Of a DNA stretch of 64,000 nt, positions 1 through 8,733 are shown piece by piece. The notes beneath the pieces are model-generated. The model ran no database searches and had not been told where the DNA came from. It was given only the letters and a program-made list of their open reading frames with translations. Both the position numbers and the translations under genes were made by a program. Numbering within the stretch: position 1 is the first letter of the stretch; each line of letters begins with the position of its first letter. Origin of the DNA: an uncultured Pelagibacteraceae bacterium (GTDB lineage: Bacteria; Pseudomonadota; Alphaproteobacteria; Pelagibacterales; Pelagibacteraceae); the NCBI GenBank assembly GCA_902620585.1, contig CACNJC010000002.1, positions 45,927-109,926 on the forward strand, given 5' to 3'.

Positions 1-1
1 A

Positions 2-1003
2 CCGATTAAAAACTTATATGCCAGATTAGGAAATAAACAACCAAATTTATGTTACGCCGGTCACACAGATGTTGTTCCGCCTGGGAATATTAAAGATTGG
101 ACTGTAAATCCTTTTAAACCAACAATTAGAAATAATCATCTCATTGGTAGAGGTGCTAACGATATGAAAAGTTCAATTGCTTGTTTTGTATCTGCAGTTA
201 ACAAATTTTTAAATGATAAACCAAAATTTAATGGGTCTATAAGTTTTTTAATAACAGGAGACGAAGAAGGATACGCAATTAATGGAACAGAGAAAGTAGT
301 TAATTATTTAAAAAAAAAGAAAGAGAAGATCAATTTTTGTATTGTTGGTGAGCCTACAAATCCCAATAAGTTAGGAGAAATGATTAAAATTGGAAGACGA
401 GGAAGTCTTACTGGTAAAATTGAAATAGCAGGTGTTCAAGGACATGTTGCGTATCCTCATCTCGTAAATAATCCAATTAATACATTGATTAATGTATGTA
501 AAAAATTAAAAGACAAAAAATTAGATAGAGGTAATAAAAATTTTCAACCTTCAAATTTAGAATTTACAAGAGTATTTGTAGATAATAAGGCCCATAACGT
601 TATTCCAGGCAGAGCCAAAGCTCAATTTAATATTAGATATAATAATTATCACACTTCTAATTCTTTAAAAAAAAAAATTAATAAAATTGTTAGTGACTTA
701 TGTAAAAAAAATAAGTGTAAGTATAATATTGAATACTTGGCCAATGGAGACTCGTTTCTTACAAAGCCGGGGAAAACTATTAACATGTCACGAAAGATAA
801 TCAAAAGAATCACAAAAATAAATCCAAAATTTTCAACTACTGGAGGCACATCAGACGCAAGGTTTATTAGAAAAATTTCACCATGTTTGGAATTTGGTCT
901 TGTTAATAAAACAATGCATAAAATCGACGAATGTGTCTCAGTTTCTGATTTGAAAAAACTTACAAATATTTACAAAAATATCCTCATTGAGTATTTTAAG
1001 TGA
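2..1003 (+). CDS. dapE: Succinyl-diaminopimelate desuccinylase, 5'-truncated by window edge
   Basis: Hydrolyses N-succinyl-LL-diaminopimelate to LL-diaminopimelate and succinate in the lysine/peptidoglycan-precursor pathway; a cytoplasmic dinuclear zinc enzyme of the M20 family. The frame is open from base 2, so the start lies outside the window. The first visible residues include the M20 metal motif GHTDVVPPG and then RGANDMK. Further on are the acidic pair in TGDEEG, the VGEPT metal-site motif and the C-terminal GGTSDARF segment. The internal ATG at 164 is not the true start because conserved active-site sequence lies upstream of it. The stop TGA overlaps the GTG start of the next gene. Confident. 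Confidence 0.93.
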   Translation, partial: PIKNLYARLGNKQPNLCYAGHTDVVPPGNIKDWTVNPFKPTIRNNHLIGRGANDMKSSIACFVSAVNKFLNDKPKFNGSISFLITGDEEGYAINGTEKVVNYLKKKKEKINFCIVGEPTNPNKLGEMIKIGRRGSLTGKIEIAGVQGHVAYPHLVNNPINTLINVCKKLKDKKLDRGNKNFQPSNLEFTRVFVDNKAHNVIPGRAKAQFNIRYNNYHTSNSLKKKINKIVSDLCKKNKCKYNIEYLANGDSFLTKPGKTINMSRKIIKRITKINPKFSTTGGTSDARFIRKISPCLEFGLVNKTMHKIDECVSVSDLKKLTNIYKNILIEYFK

Positions 1004-1446
1004 AATTATATAAAGTCAAAAAATCAAGTATAGATAATAGGGGTTTGTACGCAGCTCGAGATATTAAAAATCGAGCTAAAATTATTGAATATAAAGGCAA
1101 AGTGCTTACAAAAAAACAAGTGGAGGATAATCCAAAGTTTGATAACGAAAAAGCAATTTATCTTTTTAATATAAATAAAAAGTATGATCTAGATGGAGAC
1201 TTTGCTTATAATACAGCTAGGTTAATTAATCATTCGTGTAATCCTAATTGTGAGGTATATGGAACTGGATTAAAGGTGTGGGTTTTTGCAATCAAGAACA
1301 TAAAAAAGGGTGAAGAGCTAACTTATGATTATGGGTTTGGATACGATAAAGATTATAAAGATTTCCCTTGCAGGTGTGGTGCTAAAAATTGCGTTGGGTA
1401 TATAGTGCGAGAAGAATCTAGATGGAGAATAAAAAAAAAGAAATAG
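1000..1446 (+). CDS. SET-domain protein-lysine methyltransferase-like protein
   Basis: A 148-residue protein that is almost only a SET domain, the S-adenosylmethionine-dependent lysine methyltransferase fold best known from eukaryotic histone methyltransferases. Visible signatures are RGLYAARDI near residue 14, NHSCNPN at 77-83 (SAM pocket), ELTYDYG at 106-112 (catalytic Tyr) and a post-SET zinc motif CRCGAKNC with Cys124, Cys126 and Cys131. The start is GTG, overlapping the dapE stop, and the 3' end overlaps the next gene by 25 bases, so the three genes are probably co-transcribed. The substrate is unknown; bacterial SET proteins may modify ribosomal or nucleoid proteins. Family assignment is secure, function is not. 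Confidence 0.85.
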   Translation: MKLYKVKKSSIDNRGLYAARDIKNRAKIIEYKGKVLTKKQVEDNPKFDNEKAIYLFNINKKYDLDGDFAYNTARLINHSCNPNCEVYGTGLKVWVFAIKNIKKGEELTYDYGFGYDKDYKDFPCRCGAKNCVGYIVREESRWRIKKKK

Positions 1447-2171
1447 ATATTATTTTACCAAACTATAACAGTGTAAGTTTTATTGAACAAACACTTAAAA
1501 GTATAATTAAACAAAGTTTTAAAAATTGGAGATTAATAATTGTTGATGATTTTTCTAACGTTGAGACCAGGAGAAAAATAAGAAAATATGAAAAATCAAA
1601 TAAAATTAAAATTTATTGGTTAAAAAAAAATAGAGGAGCAGCTTACTGTAGAAATTTTGCGATAAAAAAATCGAATTCTGACTATTTAGCTTTTATAGAC
1701 TCTGATGATATTTGGGAAAAAAACAAACTTAAATCTCAAATTCTTTACATGAAAAAGAATAAGTACAATTTTACATATACATATTACAAAACCTTTGGAT
1801 TAAAAAACAAGAAGATTACTACTCCATCTCAATTTAATTTCGATCAATTCATAAAAGATACATCTATAGGAACTAGCACAATGATGATAAAAAGAAAAAT
1901 TATTAAAAATATAAACTTTACTAATACACCTATTTGTGAAGACTATTTTTTTAAATGTAAGATTTTAAAGAAAATCAATTATGCATATTGTTTAAGAAAG
2001 TATTTGACGAAATATAGAGTCAGAAGTAATTCCCTTCAAAGCAACAAATTTAAAAATTTTTTTTGGATTTGGAAAATTAACCACAAATATAATAAACTTA
2101 ATTTCTTTGAAAATTTAAAATCACTATTTTTAATATCCTTTAATTCTATCAAAAAGTACGGATTAAAATAA
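1422..2171 (+). CDS. Family 2 glycosyltransferase
   Basis: Transfers a sugar from a nucleotide-sugar donor to an unknown acceptor, probably in envelope polysaccharide synthesis. The N-terminus has the GT-A pattern: IILPNYNS near residue 10, LIIVDDFS near 40, the GAAYCRNFAI helix and the DxD-type metal motif in FIDSDDIW near 93. The C-terminal third is short and basic. No membrane anchor is evident. It overlaps the SET gene by 25 bases and ends one base before the convergent truA gene. At 249 residues it is typical for a small single-domain GT2. Donor and acceptor cannot be read from sequence. Confidence 0.85.
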   Translation: MENKKKEIDIILPNYNSVSFIEQTLKSIIKQSFKNWRLIIVDDFSNVETRRKIRKYEKSNKIKIYWLKKNRGAAYCRNFAIKKSNSDYLAFIDSDDIWEKNKLKSQILYMKKNKYNFTYTYYKTFGLKNKKITTPSQFNFDQFIKDTSIGTSTMMIKRKIIKNINFTNTPICEDYFFKCKILKKINYAYCLRKYLTKYRVRSNSLQSNKFKNFFWIWKINHKYNKLNFFENLKSLFLISFNSIKKYGLK

Positions 2172-2912
2172 TCAATATTTTATTTTAGCTAAATACAATC
2201 CATGAGCTGGAGCTGGAGGGGCGCATCTTTTTCTATCTTTTGATAAAAATGCTTTTTTAAAATCTTTTAAATTCCATTTTCCCTCCCCTAAATATTTTAA
2301 TGAACCTACCATTGATCTAACTTGATGTTGCAAAAAGGATTTAGATTGAAAAGTTAAAATAATCTTGTTTTTTTCTTTATTTATTTTAGCTTTTTTTAAT
2401 GTTTTTATCGGGGATTTAGCTTGGCAAGAAGAAGATCTAAAGGTAGAAAAATTATGAGTGCCTTTTAAAATATCTAGCCCTTTTTTCATAACTTTTAAAT
2501 CAAGTTTTTTTTTTATATGCCAGGCTTTATTCCTATCTAATACAAGAGATGAGGGTCTATTTATAATAGAATATTTGTATGTTCTTTCAATAGCGCTATG
2601 TCTTGCATGAAAACTATCAGATCTTTTATTTATTTTAAGAATTGATATAGGGTATTTATTTAAAAAAAAATTAATAGAACTTATAAAAATATTTTTTTTA
2701 ATTATCTTTGATTTTGTTATAAAATGTGCAGACTGCTCTGTTGCATGAACACCAGCGTCAGTGCGTCCCGACCCTATTACTTTAATTTTTTCTTTGAGAA
2801 ATTTCGATAAAACTTTTTCTAGAACTTCTTGTATTGATAATCCATTTTTTTGAGATTGCCATCCAACAAAATTAGTTCCCAGATACTCAATACAAATTTG
2901 ATATCTAAACAT
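2172..2912 (-). CDS. truA: tRNA pseudouridine(38-40) synthase
   Basis: Isomerises uridines 38-40 in the anticodon arm of many tRNAs. The catalytic aspartate is Asp52 in GRTDAGVHA; other family marks are YLGTNFVGWQSQ at the N-terminus, HARHSAIERTYKY mid-protein and QHQVRSMVGSL near the C-terminus. The length of 246 residues is normal. The ATG overlaps the stop of fmt by one base, giving a truA-fmt-def translation-maintenance operon on the minus strand (transcription order def, fmt, truA). Confidence 0.96.
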   Translation of the reverse strand: MFRYQICIEYLGTNFVGWQSQKNGLSIQEVLEKVLSKFLKEKIKVIGSGRTDAGVHATEQSAHFITKSKIIKKNIFISSINFFLNKYPISILKINKRSDSFHARHSAIERTYKYSIINRPSSLVLDRNKAWHIKKKLDLKVMKKGLDILKGTHNFSTFRSSSCQAKSPIKTLKKAKINKEKNKIILTFQSKSFLQHQVRSMVGSLKYLGEGKWNLKDFKKAFLSKDRKRCAPPAPAHGLYLAKIKY

Positions 2913-3829
2913 TAACTAACAAACTCACCTTGTTCCATTTTATTGCCAAGCAAAAAGTCTTGAACGAATTGTTTGTTTTTTCCTTCCTTTTGAATTTCTA
3001 GAATTTTAACAGCCTTCGAATTGCAGGCAATTGTTAGATCATTATTTATTATCTTTCCAGGTTCACTATCAATATTCACTACATCTGCTTGCCATACTTT
3101 GTATCTTTCATTATTAAATATGAACCATGCTCCAGGTTTTGGGTTTAAACCATTAATTTTGGCTATAACTTTTTCAGCGTTTTCTTTCCAGTCGATTTTC
3201 CCCTCTAATTTTGAAATTTTTTTTGCGTAAGTTGCCTGGTCATGTTTTTGATCTTCAAATTTAGCGTTACCATTTTCAATTTTATTAATTACATCAACTA
3301 TCGATTTTGAGGCTAATTTAGACAGTGTCTTTGATAAGGATAATGTATTTACATTCTTGTCAATTTTAATCCTCTCTTGTTGCATAATTGGACCGGCATC
3401 AAGTTCTTCTACTATTTTCATAATACTTATTCCTGTTTCATTTTCCATATTCATAATTGTTCTCTGAATAGGGGCAGCCCCTCTCCATTTTGGTAGTAAT
3501 GAGGCATGGATATTTATAAAACCGTTTTTTGGTAAGTCTAAAAATTTTTTTGGTATAATTTTCCCATAAGCTATTACAATTACAAGATCTGGATTTAATT
3601 TTCTTAAAAAATCAAATTCTATATCATTTAAGTTTTTTGGAGTTCTAAGATTTAAAGAATTCTCTTTTGCAAAAATCTCAACACTAGATGGCATGATCTT
3701 TTGCCCTCGATTTGCTTTACTTGCAGGCTGAGAGTATACAGCTAAAATTTTATGATCAGAATTAATCAATGATGTTAGAGTTGGAACTGAAAAATCAGGT
3801 GTTCCCATAAAAACAATTTTTTGTGACAT
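2912..3829 (-). CDS. fmt: Methionyl-tRNA formyltransferase
   Basis: Formylates the initiator Met-tRNA using 10-formyltetrahydrofolate. The N-terminal formyltransferase domain begins MSQKIVFMGTPDFSVPTL and carries the folate/catalytic signature HASLLPKWRGAAPIQ near residue 108, followed by the GISIMKIVEELDAGPI segment. A C-terminal Fmt_C domain contains the NGLNPKPGAW motif. The 305-residue length fits the family. It lies directly after def, which removes the formyl group the enzyme adds, a classic pairing. Confidence 0.97.
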   Translation of the reverse strand: MSQKIVFMGTPDFSVPTLTSLINSDHKILAVYSQPASKANRGQKIMPSSVEIFAKENSLNLRTPKNLNDIEFDFLRKLNPDLVIVIAYGKIIPKKFLDLPKNGFINIHASLLPKWRGAAPIQRTIMNMENETGISIMKIVEELDAGPIMQQERIKIDKNVNTLSLSKTLSKLASKSIVDVINKIENGNAKFEDQKHDQATYAKKISKLEGKIDWKENAEKVIAKINGLNPKPGAWFIFNNERYKVWQADVVNIDSEPGKIINNDLTIACNSKAVKILEIQKEGKNKQFVQDFLLGNKMEQGEFVS

Positions 3830-3833
3830 TAAT

Positions 3834-4355
3834 TTAAACTATTACTCTCTCAGTCTCTTTTTTTTTTTTTACAAGTTTTTTAATAATCATATCTTTTTTC
3901 AATTTTGATAGATAATCAATAAATAATATCCCATTTAAATGATCAACTTCATGTTGAATACAAGTAGCTAGAAGTCCATCAGCCTTTAGCTGTTTTTCTT
4001 TTCCGTTATAATCCAAATATTTAAGAGTGCATTCAGCTGGTCTTTCAATCTCAGCAAATTGTTCAGGAAGAGATAAACAACCTTCCTCATAAACTGAAGT
4101 TTTTTTTGATCGGTGCATTATCTCGGGATTAACTAAGAAGAGAGGATTTTTTTTCTCCTCACCTTTTGCAATATCAATTACAACTATTCTTTTGAGAATT
4201 CCAATTTGTACAGCAGCCAAACCGATTCCTGGAGCGGAGTACATTGTTTCGAGCATATCGTCCATAAGTTTTTTTGTTGTTGTATCAACGTTCTCTAATG
4301 GATCACATTTTTTTCTTAAAATAGGGTCGGGTTCTATGAGAATTTTTCTCAGCAT
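3834..4355 (-). CDS. def: Peptide deformylase
   Basis: Metalloenzyme that removes the N-formyl group from nascent proteins. All three family motifs are present: GIGLAAVQIG, EGCLSLP with the metal-binding Cys, and QHEVDHLNG with the two metal-binding His and catalytic Glu. The 173-residue length is typical. First gene of the def-fmt-truA set, with a 4-base gap to fmt; 19 bases separate it from the end of the secreted-protein gene upstream. Confidence 0.97.
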   Translation of the reverse strand: MLRKILIEPDPILRKKCDPLENVDTTTKKLMDDMLETMYSAPGIGLAAVQIGILKRIVVIDIAKGEEKKNPLFLVNPEIMHRSKKTSVYEEGCLSLPEQFAEIERPAECTLKYLDYNGKEKQLKADGLLATCIQHEVDHLNGILFIDYLSKLKKDMIIKKLVKKKKETERVIV

Positions 4356-4374
4356 AGTAAACTTTATATTGTAA

Positions 4375-6105
4375 TTAACTTCTTTGTGGAAGAGCTGAAA
4401 TTAAAATTTCGTTTCTGATTTTTTTTAAATTATTTTGATTTAATAGATGTGTTATAAAATATATTGTTTCCGGGTCTAAGTTATAAGCTTCATCTTCTCC
4501 AATAATTTCAACCAATTTTAAAGTCAAAAATGCTGATTCTTTACTTTCTGCAAGTTTTAATAAGTTTGGAGGAACAGAGTATTGCTTTGAAATTTCTTGG
4601 TAATTAAATTCTTTCGGAATCTCAATACCATCTTTGGCTAGTGACTCAATCAAGGCTATATCTTTTGCTGAAAAAAAGTATTTTCTATTTTTCTTGATCT
4701 TCTTATATATCTTGGCAAAGTCTTTTTGTGCTTTTTTAGGGTTAATTTCATCTTGAAAATACCTCAATAATCTAGATTTGTGTAAAATTTTATCATCAAA
4801 TTTAATTTTACCAAGTCTGATCTCTTCTTCATTTATTATATTTTTTTCAACAACCTCTTGGTATGAGGCCGAAACATTATTTAAATCAATTTCTAGAAGT
4901 CTATCGCTTAAAAATTTAGTAAAAACATTTGATAAATTATCTTTCTGAAATAAATCTTTAAGTAAAAATAATAATTCAATTTTCTTTTCTTCGTTATCAG
5001 ATAGTAAATATTTTTGATAAATTAACGCTCTTGCATCAATATTATCCAATGTTTGATAAATATCTTGTGCCTTAATTAAGCTATTTAAGTCAAATGTTAA
5101 ATTAGAATAAATATCAAATATTTTTTGTTTATCAAATTGATCCTTGTTTGCTGCAACTTCTAAACTTTTTATCTTTTCTTTATTTTGCGCATCATCCAAT
5201 TTAATCAAATTAGCTGCATTAAGATATTCCCATATAATTTTAGATGTATTTTTATTAGGTTCATATTTAAAATTTGCTGTTGTTATGCTTGAAAGATAAA
5301 AATTTAATAAATTATCCTCACGAATTTTTTGTGAGCTTTTGGGATTAACACCTAGAAGGAAGTTAATCTTATTATCAAAAAATTTATCTGATTTATTTTC
5401 TTCTCTCAAAATATCTAATTGAAGTTGAGCCTCATTTTTCTTTTTATTAAACACTAAGCAATAAATCTTAAACTTTTCTAAATACTGGTCTTTAATATCT
5501 TTGTCTAAAAAATTTATTTGCTTACACCCTTCTTTGATATCAGCTTTTGCAATGTTGCTATCTACTAAATATTGTATGAGTTTTTTTTTGTTTGGGAAAG
5601 TATTATTTTGTTTTAAAAATTTCTCTATAAGTTCAATTTTTTTATTTTCTATCATCCAATTAATCTTTAAATCAACAAACTCTTTTTCTTCCATTCCTTC
5701 AGGAGGGTAAGAAAAAGATAAAATTGTATTCTCAAATAATTTTTCTGCAGTATTAGAAAGATTTATTTTATTTATTCTTTTTATACTTGATCTTACATCT
5801 TCTGCTTTGGTGGTAGTCCACATGTTTAAATCAAAATCATTCTCAGCAGGGTCATAAATACCAAATACATTAGCTTCTTTAGAAGTATTTAGTATTTCAT
5901 TTTCTATTTCTATATTATTGTTCTGCTGATTTGTAAAAATAGATTGAGAGCTTATGTTTTTTTCAGGATTATCATTTTCTATCGTTTCAGGAATTTGTTT
6001 TTTTTCCTTATTCCAAATATCTATTTCTTCTTCCGCAAATAAGGGTTGAAATAAAATAACTAAAATTAAAAAGCCTAGATATTTATTTAAGCTTGTTAAT
6101 TTCAT
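4375..6105 (-). CDS. Secreted protein of unknown function, predicted alpha-helical
   Basis: I do not recognise this protein. From the ATG at 6105 it starts MKLTSLNKYLGFLILVILF and then PLFAEEE, a good Sec signal peptide with cleavage probably after PLFA, so the mature protein is likely periplasmic. The following 80 residues are Asn/Glu/Ile-rich and probably disordered. The rest (about residues 100-575) is Leu/Lys/Glu-rich and helix-forming with few Gly or Pro, reminiscent of a helical-repeat (TPR-like or solenoid) protein. An in-frame TTG at 6117 is a possible alternative start. It overlaps the small membrane-protein gene upstream, so the two are probably co-translated. It precedes def. Confidence 0.75.
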   Translation of the reverse strand: MKLTSLNKYLGFLILVILFQPLFAEEEIDIWNKEKKQIPETIENDNPEKNISSQSIFTNQQNNNIEIENEILNTSKEANVFGIYDPAENDFDLNMWTTTKAEDVRSSIKRINKINLSNTAEKLFENTILSFSYPPEGMEEKEFVDLKINWMIENKKIELIEKFLKQNNTFPNKKKLIQYLVDSNIAKADIKEGCKQINFLDKDIKDQYLEKFKIYCLVFNKKKNEAQLQLDILREENKSDKFFDNKINFLLGVNPKSSQKIREDNLLNFYLSSITTANFKYEPNKNTSKIIWEYLNAANLIKLDDAQNKEKIKSLEVAANKDQFDKQKIFDIYSNLTFDLNSLIKAQDIYQTLDNIDARALIYQKYLLSDNEEKKIELLFLLKDLFQKDNLSNVFTKFLSDRLLEIDLNNVSASYQEVVEKNIINEEEIRLGKIKFDDKILHKSRLLRYFQDEINPKKAQKDFAKIYKKIKKNRKYFFSAKDIALIESLAKDGIEIPKEFNYQEISKQYSVPPNLLKLAESKESAFLTLKLVEIIGEDEAYNLDPETIYFITHLLNQNNLKKIRNEILISALPQRS

Positions 6106-6265
6106 CAGTGATATCAATTTTGTAATTCTTTTCCGGACTAGGAAAGTCTATTTTTTCAATAAGAAAAATTCCAACTATCCCTAACAATAAAATCAAAAAT
6201 AATTTGATTAAAATTCTTGTTATTGAACTTCCAAGACTTGTTTGTCGATTGTATTTAAGTTGCAT
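6083..6265 (-). CDS. Small single-pass membrane protein of unknown function
   Basis: A 60-residue protein with a basic N-terminus (MQLKYNRQTSLGSSITR), one hydrophobic segment (about residues 17-39, rich in Leu/Ile with a central Gly) and a short polar, probably periplasmic tail. Its 3' end overlaps the start of the unknown secreted protein in another frame by about 23 bases, which suggests translational coupling and a shared task at the inner membrane. No known family is recognised. Divergent from aroK. Confidence 0.6.
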   Translation of the reverse strand: MQLKYNRQTSLGSSITRILIKLFLILLLGIVGIFLIEKIDFPSPEKNYKIDITDEINKLK

Positions 6266-6338
6266 ACTAAAAAAATATATTTAAACTCAAAAAATAAGAC
6301 ATATTTATGATAAATCAAATTTAAAATTGGTAGTATAA

Positions 6339-6848
6339 TTGAAAAAAAACCTTGTATTAACTGGAATGATGGGTGTTGGCAAATCAACAATCGGCAAAAG
6401 ACTCGCAAGAAAGCTAAAACTGAAATTTATTGATGTTGATAAAATTATTGAAAAAAAAGAAAAAAAAACAATAAGTGAGATTTTTGAAATCAGGGGTGAA
6501 GAATATTTTAGAAAAATTGAACAAAAAATTACTCTTGGTGTTTTTAAAAAGAACAACTCAGTTATTGCATTAGGCGGAGGTGCATTTATTAACCCAACTA
6601 TTCGTAAAGAATCTGAGAATTCATCAGTAAGTTTTTGGTTGGACTTAAAATTAGACTCACTATTCTTTAGATTAAAGAATTTGAAGAAGAGACCACTATT
6701 GAAACAAGAGAACTTGAAAGAAACTATTAATAAAATTTACTCTGAAAGAAAGAAAATCTATAATAAGTCAGATTTTAGAATAAGGTGTAGTTCGATGAGT
6801 GTAAATCAAATCGTAAGTAAAATTATTAAATTATATGAACATAAATAA
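6339..6848 (+). CDS. aroK: Shikimate kinase
   Basis: Phosphorylates shikimate at the 3-position with ATP in chorismate synthesis. The Walker A motif GMMGVGKST is at residues 9-17, followed by the shikimate-binding DVDKIIE, RGEEYFRKIE and ALGGGAF motifs and the LID-region arginine in KKRPLL. The start is TTG; no upstream ATG in frame would keep the correct N-terminal strand. The gene overlaps aroB by 14 bases, a common aroK-aroB pair. Confidence 0.95.
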   Translation: MKKNLVLTGMMGVGKSTIGKRLARKLKLKFIDVDKIIEKKEKKTISEIFEIRGEEYFRKIEQKITLGVFKKNNSVIALGGGAFINPTIRKESENSSVSFWLDLKLDSLFFRLKNLKKRPLLKQENLKETINKIYSERKKIYNKSDFRIRCSSMSVNQIVSKIIKLYEHK

Positions 6849-7947
6849 AATAAATTATAAAGACTCCAATAAAGATTATTCAATTTTAATAGGAAATAAT
6901 ATTTATAGTATTTTGTCTTCAAAAATTAGAGGTCTTTGCCCGCGTACGAGAAAAATTGCCTTAATTTTTGATAAGGGTCTTCCTTACTCCTATAAGAGTA
7001 AAATTATAAAAAACTTAAAAAATTTTGATGTATACGTTTATAATTTTAATGCTAACGAAAAAACTAAGTCTATCAAATCAGTAATATTATTTTTAGAAAA
7101 ATTGCTTTATAAAAACTTTAATAGATCTGACTTAATTATTGGTATTGGCGGAGGTATCACACTAGATTTCAGCGGGTTTGTCGCAAGTATTTTTAAAAGA
7201 GGTATTAACTTTATTAGTATGCCAACAACACTATTATCACAGGTAGACGCAGCTGTAGGAGGAAAAACTGGAGTTAATTCTAAATTTGGTAAAAACTTAA
7301 TTGGTTCTTTTTTTCAACCAAAATTAGTGATTAGCGATACATCATTCTTAAAAAGTTTAAAAAAAAAAGAAATGATATGTGGTTATGCAGAGATATTAAA
7401 ACATGCTGTGATTAAAGATAGAATTTTTTTTAATTGGTTAAAATTAAATACAAAACATATTTTTTCACATAATTCAAAAAAGTTGATTTATGCTATAAAG
7501 AAAAGTTGCAATATAAAATTACATTTTGTGAATAAAGATGTTAATGAAAAAAATATTAGAATGATATTAAATTTTGGACATACTTTTGCTCATGCGATTG
7601 AAGTTAAAAACAATTATTCAAAAAGCACTACTCACGGTGAAGCTGTTTTGTCTGGTATGATACTTGCTACAAAATTATCAGTCATAAAAAAAGTTTGTAA
7701 CAAAAAAACTTTAAATGAGCTAATTGAAATTTATAAAAATAATAATCTAATTTATCTATTAAAAAAATATAGAAGTGCAAAAGATATTAAGAAATTAATT
7801 CCATATTTAAAAAATGATAAAAAAAATGATGACGAAAAAATAAATTTTATTTTGTTAAATAAAATTGGAAAAACTACGCAACCAAATAAACATAAAATTT
7901 CAGTGAAAGAACTAAAAAATAAAATAAAATTTTTCAATCAATACTAA
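6835..7947 (+). CDS. aroB: 3-dehydroquinate synthase
   Basis: Second step of the shikimate pathway: converts DAHP to 3-dehydroquinate using NAD and a divalent metal. The NAD-binding stretch IGIGGGITLDFSGFVAS is near residue 100, followed by PTTLLSQVDAAVGGKTGVN, the metal ligands in CGYAEILKHA and FGHTFAHAIE, and THGEAV. The 370-residue length is standard. It starts inside the end of aroK and its own 3' end overlaps the convergent bolA-like gene by 14 bases. Confidence 0.96.
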   Translation: MNINKINYKDSNKDYSILIGNNIYSILSSKIRGLCPRTRKIALIFDKGLPYSYKSKIIKNLKNFDVYVYNFNANEKTKSIKSVILFLEKLLYKNFNRSDLIIGIGGGITLDFSGFVASIFKRGINFISMPTTLLSQVDAAVGGKTGVNSKFGKNLIGSFFQPKLVISDTSFLKSLKKKEMICGYAEILKHAVIKDRIFFNWLKLNTKHIFSHNSKKLIYAIKKSCNIKLHFVNKDVNEKNIRMILNFGHTFAHAIEVKNNYSKSTTHGEAVLSGMILATKLSVIKKVCNKKTLNELIEIYKNNNLIYLLKKYRSAKDIKKLIPYLKNDKKNDDEKINFILLNKIGKTTQPNKHKISVKELKNKIKFFNQY

Positions 7948-8188
7948 TTTGAAGTGCATGTATTTTATGTTTTAAGTCATCTTTTAATATGTTCATAATC
8001 ATTTTTTGAGCATTAAGTCTTGAGATAGATTTAAGGTATGTTGATTTAATTTTAATATGAAGATGATATCTTTCCTTAGAAAAAAATTTATGACCTTTAT
8101 GTTTTTCGGAATTATCGATAATTTCTAATTTTTCAAAATTAATTTTTCCTTTTAATTTTTTTTCAATTGAATTAAAATAATCTTCCAT
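7934..8188 (-). CDS. BolA family protein
   Basis: An 84-residue BolA-fold protein, with the family marks of a short N-terminal helix (IEKKLK), HLHIKIKS and the C-terminal IHALQI strand. BolA proteins partner with monothiol glutaredoxins in Fe-S cluster handling and iron sensing. The family's conserved metal-ligand loop is present as NSEKHKGHKFF. The gene is divergent from the J-domain/cobS/cobT genes with only 29 bases between starts, so the two promoters must overlap. The bolA / J-protein / cobST arrangement is, from memory, recurrent in Alphaproteobacteria. Confidence 0.85.
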   Translation of the reverse strand: MEDYFNSIEKKLKGKINFEKLEIIDNSEKHKGHKFFSKERYHLHIKIKSTYLKSISRLNAQKMIMNILKDDLKHKIHALQISID

Positions 8189-8217
8189 CTTCTAAAGATA
8201 ATATATAGAAATAGAAT

Positions 8218-8733
8218 ATGAAAGTAATCTGTGACTGGAAAAATTGTAATAAAACTGGAGCATATAAGGCGCCTATAGAAAGAGATAATAGTAAAAAATT
8301 TAGATTACTGTGCCTTGAGCATATTAAGATATTTAACAAAAATTGGAATTATTTTGAAAACATGAATGATCAAGAAATTGAATTTTTTATAAAATCAGAT
8401 TTGACTTGGCATAAATCAACCAAAAATTTCGGTTCTTCAGAAAATTTCTTTAATATTTTATGGAACAATGCTTTAGATGACAAGCTTAATATATTTAAAA
8501 CCTCAAATTTCAAGGAATTCAAAAAGACCAAAACATCACAGACAGATAGAGACGCTTTAGAGGTATTAGAGTTAAATGATGAGACAAAATGGGAGGAAAT
8601 ACACGCAAAATTTAAAATCCTTGTCAAAAAATATCATCCTGATAAAAACCAAGGAAATAAAAAATTTGAAGACAAGCTTAAAAAAATTACATTAGCTTAT
8701 AGTCAATTAAAAAAAACGTTAGGAAAAAAATGA
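8218..8733 (+). CDS. J-domain (DnaJ-like) protein with N-terminal Cys/His cluster
   Basis: A 171-residue protein with a C-terminal J domain (about residues 110-168) carrying HPD at 140-142 in VKKYHPDKNQGN, the motif that stimulates DnaK ATPase. No G/F or zinc-finger DnaJ regions follow, so it is a class C-type J protein with a specialised role. The N-terminal 100 residues contain Cys5, Cys10, Cys32 and His35, which might bind a metal. Its stop overlaps the cobS start by 4 bases, tying it to the cobS-cobT ATPase/VWA pair; it may assist their assembly (inference). Confidence 0.88.
   Translation: MKVICDWKNCNKTGAYKAPIERDNSKKFRLLCLEHIKIFNKNWNYFENMNDQEIEFFIKSDLTWHKSTKNFGSSENFFNILWNNALDDKLNIFKTSNFKEFKKTKTSQTDRDALEVLELNDETKWEEIHAKFKILVKKYHPDKNQGNKKFEDKLKKITLAYSQLKKTLGKK

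Noticed and set aside
164-1003. dapE starting at the ATG at 164
   Set aside because: Upstream in-frame sequence encodes GHTDVVPPG and RGAND, required metal-site motifs, so the gene extends beyond the window.
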